From assembly GCA_018814055.1 (NCBI GenBank), contig JAHJAL010000061.1, positions 1-21,361 on the forward strand: a stretch of 21,361 nt of DNA, written 5' to 3'. Position numbers and translations under genes: made by a program. Below are positions 15,280 through 21,361 of this stretch, piece after piece; within the stretch, counting starts at the first letter, position 1; every line of letters begins with the position of its first letter. This stretch comes from Patescibacteria group bacterium (GTDB lineage: Bacteria > Patescibacteriota > JAHJAL01). The notes beneath the pieces are model-generated. The model ran no database searches. It was not told the origin of the DNA and saw only the letters and a list, made by a program, of their open reading frames with translations.

Positions 15280-17289
15280 CTTTTTGATCATCTCCAACAA
15301 TTCTTCCTCACTGATTATTTTTGTACCCAATTTCTTTGCCCTTGCATATTTACTCCCCGGATTTTCTCCAGCCACCAGATAACTTGTTTTTCTTGATACT
15401 GTACTCGAAACATTTGCCCCCATGTCCAGTAGCTTCTTTTCTATTTCTGACCTTTCAAAAGAAACCAAAATGCCGGTAATTACAAAACTCAATCCTTTTA
15501 ACTTTTTTCCTCTAATCACCTTGTTGTATCCAACTTTTTGCTCCTCTAGTTTTTTTAGAAGATCCATATTTTTCTGATCATGAAAATAATCGTATACACT
15601 TTCTGCCACCACCTCACCAATATTTTCCACCTCAAATAAATCTTCCTTCGATGCATTGATCAAATTATCTATCCCGCCGTATTGAACAGCCAAATCGCTT
15701 GCCGTTTTCAGGCCAACATGCCTTATTCCCAATGAATACAAAAATCTATCAAAATCAACCACCCTCTTTGATTGGATAGCCGCTACAATATTTTCCGCCG
15801 ATTTCTCAGCAAACCTCTCTAGAACCTCCAAATCACCTACAGTCAAACTAAACAAATCAGCCGCGTCATGAATCAAACCCTCATCCAACAATTTATCAAT
15901 TACTTTTGGTCCCACACCATCAATACCAAACCCACTCTTGGAAACAAAATGAGCAATTCCTCTTTTTACCTGGGCGAAACATTTTTTATTGACACATCTG
16001 GCAATAGCTTCCTTGCCAACCCGCTTGACGGCGCTTCCACAAATAGGACAGCACTTGGGCATTTTCCATTTTTTCTCCGCACCGTCCCGCATCCTAGGTA
16101 ATACAGAAACTACCTCCGGGATCACATCACCCGCCTTTTGTACAACCACCGTATCCCCTATCCGGACATCTTTTCTCTTTATCTCATCCTCGTTATGCAA
16201 CGTCGCCCGACTCACCACTGATCCGGCCACATTAACCGGCTCCAATATCGCCACCGGCGTCAACGCCCCCGTTCTCCCCACCTGTACTTCGATATCCATA
16301 ATCCTGGTAGTCGACTGCTCCGCCGGAAATTTGTACGCCACCATATATCGGGGAGCTTTGCCCACCACTCCCAGTTTGTCATAATATTCCAATCTGTTTA
16401 CACAGACCACAATACCATCAATCTGGTATGAAAGTTGATCCCTCATCTTCTGAATTTTTTTGTAATAATTTTCCACCTCGGCTAAATCTCGACAATACTG
16501 ATTGAACTTGTTTGAAGGAAAACCAGCCTTTTTCATGAATTCATGTGAATCCTCATGAGTTTTTTGCCCCACATCAGTGATCAAATCATAACCCATAAAC
16601 GACAACTTCCTTTTGGCAGCCACCCTGGCATCCAATTGACGGATAGTCCCGGCCGCCAAATTTCTCGGGTTGGCAAAAACTTCCAATCCTTCTCTCTTTC
16701 TCAAAGCATTCACCTTTTTGAATTCTTTGATTGACATGTATACCTCACCCCTCACTTCAAAAATTCCTCCCAAAAAATTGGTCTGAGCACCAAACAACCC
16801 CTTCAAATCCAATTTCAAAGGGATGCTCTCAATTGTCCGCGCATTCATCGTTACATCCTCACCAGTCTGTCCATCCCCCCTGGTAACACCTCTTGCCAAA
16901 ATCCCATCCTCATATACCAAGCTAACCGCCAGGCCATCCATCTTGATTTCACAATAATACCCACCAATCATTTTCGGAATTATTTTTTTTAGCCTATTTT
17001 CCCACCCAGCCAATTCCCCATAATCAAATATATCATTCAATGACAGCATTCTTTGACTATGTTTGACTTTGACAAACTTATCCAATGGTTTACCACTAAT
17101 TCTCTGAGTCGGCGAATCGGGCGCAACAAATTCCGGATATTTCTGCTCCAATAAATAAAGATCATGTTTCAAACTATCCAAAGCCCCCGGTGAAATCTCT
17201 TCCTTGTCCAAAACATGATACAAATAACGATGATATCTAATCGTTTCTTTTAATTTTTCAATCCTCTTTTTGGCCTCACACTTTTCCAT
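15277..17289 (-). CDS. ligA: NAD-dependent DNA ligase LigA
   Basis: Seals nicks in replication and repair using NAD. The 670 residues show domain Ia (1-about 70), the adenylation domain with nucleophile K116 in EIKMDG, the GEVYM and NPRNLAAGTIRQLD motifs and the OB-fold region with VQVGRTGALTPVA. They also show a four-cysteine zinc finger (CPICG...CVNKKC, about 408-430), helix-hairpin-helix repeats (about 450-570) and a C-terminal BRCT domain (about 590-670). The length is typical. The gene starts 7 nt after the preceding membrane-protein gene and ends at the arm-like sequence before gatC. Confidence 0.98.
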   Translation of the reverse strand: MEKCEAKKRIEKLKETIRYHRYLYHVLDKEEISPGALDSLKHDLYLLEQKYPEFVAPDSPTQRISGKPLDKFVKVKHSQRMLSLNDIFDYGELAGWENRLKKIIPKMIGGYYCEIKMDGLAVSLVYEDGILARGVTRGDGQTGEDVTMNARTIESIPLKLDLKGLFGAQTNFLGGIFEVRGEVYMSIKEFKKVNALRKREGLEVFANPRNLAAGTIRQLDARVAAKRKLSFMGYDLITDVGQKTHEDSHEFMKKAGFPSNKFNQYCRDLAEVENYYKKIQKMRDQLSYQIDGIVVCVNRLEYYDKLGVVGKAPRYMVAYKFPAEQSTTRIMDIEVQVGRTGALTPVAILEPVNVAGSVVSRATLHNEDEIKRKDVRIGDTVVVQKAGDVIPEVVSVLPRMRDGAEKKWKMPKCCPICGSAVKRVGKEAIARCVNKKCFAQVKRGIAHFVSKSGFGIDGVGPKVIDKLLDEGLIHDAADLFSLTVGDLEVLERFAEKSAENIVAAIQSKRVVDFDRFLYSLGIRHVGLKTASDLAVQYGGIDNLINASKEDLFEVENIGEVVAESVYDYFHDQKNMDLLKKLEEQKVGYNKVIRGKKLKGLSFVITGILVSFERSEIEKKLLDMGANVSSTVSRKTSYLVAGENPGSKYARAKKLGTKIISEEELLEMIKK

Positions 17290-17296
17290 AGGTTCA

Positions 17297-19207
17297 TCAT
17301 ATCACCATATAAACTATCTCTCCATCACCCTTTCTCCATACATTCAAACCCAAAACATTCTCCAAATACGATCGAATACGATAATAATCATCTGCCGAAT
17401 AATATTTTTCATGCAAAACAATATATTTCACGTCCAATTCTTTCTTGAAAACATTGAGAACTTCCTGCCGGTCAAGATCATCCTCGTCTGCCACCACTCC
17501 ATTTGCTTCCACCAAATACTTCACACCCGGTAATTTGTAATAATAATCAAACAACGATTGGGGTACCCGCGACACCGACCCATTTAATAATTTTTTTTCA
17601 TGGTACGTTTGATAATACTGCAATATCGTAATTGGCTGACCGTCACTGCGATGACCACTTGCCCACCATAAAGGCAACTCAAGTATCACGAAATCATCAT
17701 TATCATTTTTTATTTCTTCATAAACCAAGGGCACTTTCACCTCTTGCAATTTCATTGGCCAAGTCGCATATTCAAATACAATCAATAAAGACACAAATAT
17801 CAAAATAAGTAAACTTGATGATCTGCCAAAATTACCCGCCACTTTACCCCAACCTCTCATCAAATAAGTTACCACCCCCGCCACTACCTGACTAACCGCC
17901 AACATCATCACCACCGCAAATCTGGCCGGTACCCTAGCTACTGAAAAAAACGGCAACTTATACATCAGCATATAAGGCAAAGAGACATTATAATCAACAT
18001 CATTCAACCTGAAATCCGTCACCCCTCCCACCTTCAAAAGCGGGCCCAAGCTCAACACCCAAAAAACAATCGCCACCACCCACCAAAACAAAAATTGAAC
18101 CCGATCCTTTTTATCAAACGTAAACAAAAATGATATCAAAAATATAAATAAAACACTAAAACCCATAAATAAATAACTTTCAATACCTGAAAAAGAAAAC
18201 CTCGAGGCATAATCTTGTCCTATCGCCCCCAAATATGGATGCAAAAAATGAGGCACCACAAAGGAGAATAAATCCGCCGACCAATACACTACCTCCGACA
18301 GCAAAGCTGTCGGCAAGTAAACCTTTGCTACCTCCACAGTCCTCAATACCACCGGCATTGCAACAACCATCGCCACCAAACTTACTATAAAAAATTTGAG
18401 TATTGTGATAATTTTTTTACGCCACTTGGTTGCCACCACCAAAACAAAATACAACAAAAACAAAACCAAAAAAATCACCGCAAATACAAAATATTGATAA
18501 TCATTTAGTAATATATAAGCCAAACTCAATCCCCCTCCCAACAACCACCAGTTACTTTTTTCCAATATTATTTTGTAACTGCAAAAGGCCAAGGCCGCTA
18601 TCGGCCAAATCATTGTCAAATTAAAATGCCCCAATGAATGAACAAATATGTAGGGCATAAACCCAAATATCAGTCCGGCCACAAAAGCACCCGATCCGCC
18701 CCGCCAAACAATTTTTGCCAACCAATAAGCAAAAACGGCACCCAGCCACATCGACAACAAATAGAAAAGATTAAAAACTACCGGTAAAGACCATATTTTC
18801 AAAAATAAGATCGACAACATGCTCTGGCCAAACATCAGAGTATGATAAGCCAAATTTACTCCATTCGGATAAAACAGATAGTCAGTAAAAAACACATCGC
18901 CACCTGACATTACCTGTTTATTTACCCACCACATATCCCACAAAAACAAAAAACCATCTCCCGAATCATTCCCCAAGCCGGGCACGTGCGAACCCATTTG
19001 AAACACCAACGGCCACGTCAAAACAATTACCAATACAGCATACACAGACAATGGTATCAAATCTCCCCTACTCCACCATTTATCAAGACAGCCAATTACC
19101 ACCAGCACCCACCGATTCCACCAACCAATAACACTTTCCAGAAATTTTACACCCGGCCGGTTGGTATTCTTACCCACATTTTTCTTAAACCCGACAATAT
19201 CCCACAT
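17297..19207 (-). CDS. Large multi-pass membrane protein, possible GT-C-type glycosyltransferase
   Basis: A 636-residue protein with about a dozen hydrophobic segments between 50 and 500 and a soluble C-terminal part of about 120 residues. The first external loop holds GLGNDSGDGFLFLWD (77-91) with acidic residues D81 and D84, followed by YLFYPNGVNLAYHT. This resembles GT-C-fold membrane glycosyltransferase-like proteins, which use acidic residues in that loop and polyprenyl-linked sugars. No family can be named with certainty. It has its own promoter-like region upstream, divergent from the + strand gene, and ends 7 nt before ligA. A role in surface polysaccharide or protein glycosylation is inference. 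Confidence 0.75.
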   Translation of the reverse strand: MWDIVGFKKNVGKNTNRPGVKFLESVIGWWNRWVLVVIGCLDKWWSRGDLIPLSVYAVLVIVLTWPLVFQMGSHVPGLGNDSGDGFLFLWDMWWVNKQVMSGGDVFFTDYLFYPNGVNLAYHTLMFGQSMLSILFLKIWSLPVVFNLFYLLSMWLGAVFAYWLAKIVWRGGSGAFVAGLIFGFMPYIFVHSLGHFNLTMIWPIAALAFCSYKIILEKSNWWLLGGGLSLAYILLNDYQYFVFAVIFLVLFLLYFVLVVATKWRKKIITILKFFIVSLVAMVVAMPVVLRTVEVAKVYLPTALLSEVVYWSADLFSFVVPHFLHPYLGAIGQDYASRFSFSGIESYLFMGFSVLFIFLISFLFTFDKKDRVQFLFWWVVAIVFWVLSLGPLLKVGGVTDFRLNDVDYNVSLPYMLMYKLPFFSVARVPARFAVVMMLAVSQVVAGVVTYLMRGWGKVAGNFGRSSSLLILIFVSLLIVFEYATWPMKLQEVKVPLVYEEIKNDNDDFVILELPLWWASGHRSDGQPITILQYYQTYHEKKLLNGSVSRVPQSLFDYYYKLPGVKYLVEANGVVADEDDLDRQEVLNVFKKELDVKYIVLHEKYYSADDYYRIRSYLENVLGLNVWRKGDGEIVYMVI

Positions 19208-19235
19208 ATGGAAAATTCTATTAATCTATATAACT

Positions 19236-19241
19236 ATTATA
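19236..19241 (-). promoter_or_regulatory. Candidate -10 of the membrane-protein gene
   Basis: A perfect TATAAT on the - strand about 29 nt before the ATG at 19205-19207. The matching -35 position reads GCTTTA and is poor. It would overlap the -35 of the divergent + strand promoter, so the two may compete for polymerase. Confidence 0.45.
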
Positions 19242-19252
19242 AATCATTTCGC

Positions 19253-19281
19253 TTGAATTAAAGCAAAATATCAAATATATT
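19253..19281 (+). promoter_or_regulatory. Candidate promoter of the PEGA-like gene
   Basis: TTGAAT (19253-19258) and TATATT (19276-19281) are separated by exactly 17 nt. The predicted start near 19288 gives a leader of about 23 nt before ATG 19311. This is the only + strand promoter needed in the window. Confidence 0.5.
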
Positions 19282-19310
19282 TATTAACACAAACAAGATC
19301 ATCATATCTT

Positions 19311-20663
19311 ATGGAAATAAAGTACAACTACTTCAATATCGTGCTTTTCTATCTCACCATTAGCATACTTTTTATTGCCGTTGCCAGTATCGTCATATTA
19401 TATTCAATCGGATATCGATACAATTTCGCGTACAATCAAATTGTCAAAACCGGCATCATAAGACTATCCCCCATTGTAAATGGTTATGAAATTCTCATTG
19501 ATGACAAAAAAATAGAGTCAAATCTAATCAAAAAAACAACTCAAATCCCCAATCTCATTCCCAACACCTATCAACTCAGCATCAACTACCCCAACCATTA
19601 CAGCTGGAACAAAAAAATAACGGTCGACCCCAACTCAATACACAATGAAAACAACATCCTGCTTATTCCTCAAAAACCAACCACCACCGATATTGCCTAT
19701 ATCCAACAATACACCAATAATCCTTTTTCAAGCGGTATGTCTGCCTATATAAACATAGAACAACTACACACCATAGACATCGGCCATCTCAATATTGTCA
19801 AATATCCTCAAGTTCAAATACACCCCACCTCCCAAATCAAATGGCTGGATAGTCAACTAATCGCTATCATCACCTCATCCCTCGACTCAACTGTCATTCA
19901 AACGATTAATATCTACAACCATAACATCACGCATTTCAACCTGCCATTTCCATCCCAGCCGCAAGACATCATCGGCCACGCCCCTCTTACGCCAAGTACT
20001 TTGCTTGTCACCAATAACCATAATTTATATAAAGTGGAAACAAGCAATTTCAACCAAACACCCGTGATCAAAAATATCAAACTTGCCACCATGGCCAACA
20101 ACAATATTTATTTCTTGACCAACCAAGAACTGACTTCGTCTATATATTATCTAAATCTCCTCAACAATCAAACCAATGAAATCGCCACCAATAACAATAT
20201 CAAAAGTTTTCAGATTACCAACAACAAATATTTGATAACCAATCACGATAACTCCCTGGCACAAATCTTTGATATCTCCAATCCAAAAGAAAAATCATTT
20301 ACCATCAATTCCAATATCCAAAAAGCATCACTATCCCCCGATCAAAACCATATTTTACTTTTAAGCCAATCAAATGAAATAATAGTAATCAATTCATCGC
20401 TTGCGGATACAACAGCAAACGTCTTACTCCGTCTCCAAGAAGAGATTACCAATTCCCAATGGTTTGACAACTCCAATATTATCTATAGTGCCCCGCATAA
20501 TACCTACCGAATTGATATCGATGGAGACAACAATCAAGAAATCACCTTTCCGCATGATGGTGAAGTCAACCTGGTCCAAACTGACCAACAAAAAATACTG
20601 GCCACCGAATACTACGAAGACCAGTATTTGCTAAAAGCGATTTTTATCAAAGAAAATAATTAG
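19311..20663 (+). CDS. Membrane-anchored protein with PEGA-like domain and repeat-rich C-terminus
   Basis: A 450-residue protein with one N-terminal transmembrane segment (about 9-31), then a PEGA-like beta region (about 46-106: KTGIIRLSPIVNGYEILIDD...LIPNTYQLSINYPNHYSW). A long beta-rich part follows that could be a propeller, since SLSPDQNHILLL and similar stretches recur. PEGA domains are surface beta-sandwich modules of unclear function. This is the only + strand gene, and its composition is extreme: very rich in Asn, Ile, Thr and Gln, with only eight glycines by my count. That matches the C- and A-rich strand it is coded on. It ends tail to tail with the sortase gene, with the two stop codons overlapping. 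Confidence 0.78.
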   Translation: MEIKYNYFNIVLFYLTISILFIAVASIVILYSIGYRYNFAYNQIVKTGIIRLSPIVNGYEILIDDKKIESNLIKKTTQIPNLIPNTYQLSINYPNHYSWNKKITVDPNSIHNENNILLIPQKPTTTDIAYIQQYTNNPFSSGMSAYINIEQLHTIDIGHLNIVKYPQVQIHPTSQIKWLDSQLIAIITSSLDSTVIQTINIYNHNITHFNLPFPSQPQDIIGHAPLTPSTLLVTNNHNLYKVETSNFNQTPVIKNIKLATMANNNIYFLTNQELTSSIYYLNLLNNQTNEIATNNNIKSFQITNNKYLITNHDNSLAQIFDISNPKEKSFTINSNIQKASLSPDQNHILLLSQSNEIIVINSSLADTTANVLLRLQEEITNSQWFDNSNIIYSAPHNTYRIDIDGDNNQEITFPHDGEVNLVQTDQQKILATEYYEDQYLLKAIFIKENN

Positions 20664-21358
20664 CCAACCAATTCCGTTTTAACCACAAACCTTCTCAAAT
20701 TAGTCCCCAAAGGAGTACACGTCATCAAAGACAACTCATAATTATCTCCCTGCTGCAACACACTCACTTCTGTGGGTTCAACTATCAATGTATCAACTAC
20801 CTGATATACAAACAATTCACCATCGTACTTCACCAAAACTTTATCACCCTTTTTGACCGACTCCAAATTGGCAAATATACTGCTAAACTCAGTGCTGTCC
20901 CACCAATAATAAGAACTATGCCCAAAAATAAAGACATTTCCTTTCTCGCCCGGCATAGCCGTATCGGGATAATGTCCCACCCCCTCTTTCAGCTTATCTT
21001 TCAGCACATTTTCATCCGTACTATCCAAATACTTGATCGGAGCCTCAATTCCCAAACTTGGTATGGCTAAGTAATCATATTCGTACTTTTCCTGATATTC
21101 ATCCCTGATTTGCTTAATTTCCGTCGAAACAAACAAATCAGGAAAAATATACCTATCCTCCAATAAAGACCCAGTCTGATTCCCTACCTCCAACAATTTC
21201 TCCGATTGTTCACTGGCCAAAGTGTGCTTATTGAATCCAAAACTCAACCTTTTGTAATATGCCGGCCAATTCAAAACTACCAAAACCACAGCTATCAATA
21301 ATATAGCTGTTGAAGCAACCAGCACCACACTATTCAATATTTTCTTTATCTTATCCAT
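20660..21358 (-). CDS. Sortase family transpeptidase
   Basis: Membrane-anchored cysteine transpeptidase that links surface proteins to the cell wall or to each other. The 232 residues have an N-terminal transmembrane segment (about 9-30) and an external sortase domain (about 95-230). The catalytic residues are visible: H147 in FIFGHSSY, C214 in SLMTCTPLG and the arginine R222 or R223 in NLRRFVV. TPLGTNLRR after the cysteine favours a housekeeping or class D/E-like enzyme, but the class is not certain. No LPxTG-type substrate was recognised in the window. The start is only 3 nt from the window edge, so a longer N-terminus cannot be excluded. Confidence 0.93.
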   Translation of the reverse strand: MDKIKKILNSVVLVASTAILLIAVVLVVLNWPAYYKRLSFGFNKHTLASEQSEKLLEVGNQTGSLLEDRYIFPDLFVSTEIKQIRDEYQEKYEYDYLAIPSLGIEAPIKYLDSTDENVLKDKLKEGVGHYPDTAMPGEKGNVFIFGHSSYYWWDSTEFSSIFANLESVKKGDKVLVKYDGELFVYQVVDTLIVEPTEVSVLQQGDNYELSLMTCTPLGTNLRRFVVKTELVG

Positions 21359-21361
21359 ATC

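Overview
The window looks like part of a Candidate Phyla Radiation (Patescibacteria) chromosome. This is an inference from AT-rich DNA, very tightly packed housekeeping genes, short protein variants, a single-chain glycyl-tRNA synthetase, a GatCAB transamidosome, and the RodA/FtsA/FtsZ/sortase set of a simple walled cell. UGA is used as a stop (for example gatA and the gene at 11469), so this is not a lineage that recodes UGA. The + strand is strongly C-rich and G-poor along the whole window, and 20 of the 21 genes are on the - strand. The - strand is therefore probably the leading strand.

Layout in - strand transcription order (right to left). Sortase (21358-20660) ends tail to tail with the only + strand gene, a PEGA-like membrane-anchored protein (19311-20663). 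Next come a large multi-pass membrane protein (19207-17297) and ligA (17289-15277). The gat cluster follows: gatC, a NYN-domain protein, gatA, a membrane-anchored cyclophilin, a small membrane protein with a HEPN-like R-x4-H motif, and gatB (15239-9949). The envelope and division block is a DUF948-like coiled-coil protein, a YtxH-like protein, HtrA/DegP-type protease, ftsA, ftsZ, yggT, a DUF167 protein, rodA and recO (9874-3072). Last are a degenerate D-Ala-D-Ala ligase-like protein, dtd and glyS (3019-4). The left window edge falls just after glyS and the right edge just before the sortase start. No gene-free stretch exceeds 300 bases; the longest is 1886-2053, which holds a palindromic element. 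I see no tRNA, rRNA, CRISPR array or insertion sequence with a transposase.

The most unusual content is a pair of long palindromic elements, at 1905-2047 and 11904-12049. Each has about 44-50 bp of perfect or nearly perfect inverted arms around a 46-48 nt conserved core. The two copies have homologous arms that differ at about ten positions, and every change, including an indel, is mirrored in the opposite arm. Both sit in the same orientation between the end of one gene and the start of the next. The second copy has run into the cyclophilin gene and supplies its last 43 codons. A shorter sequence resembling the outer arm lies at the ligA stop codon. This looks like an undescribed dispersed palindromic element family, comparable in behaviour to Rickettsia palindromic elements, or a structured RNA.

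Functionally the genes combine tRNA charging and quality control (glyS, dtd, gatCAB), DNA repair and replication (recO, ligA), division and elongation (ftsA, ftsZ, rodA, yggT), and envelope quality control and surface display (HtrA, cyclophilin, sortase).
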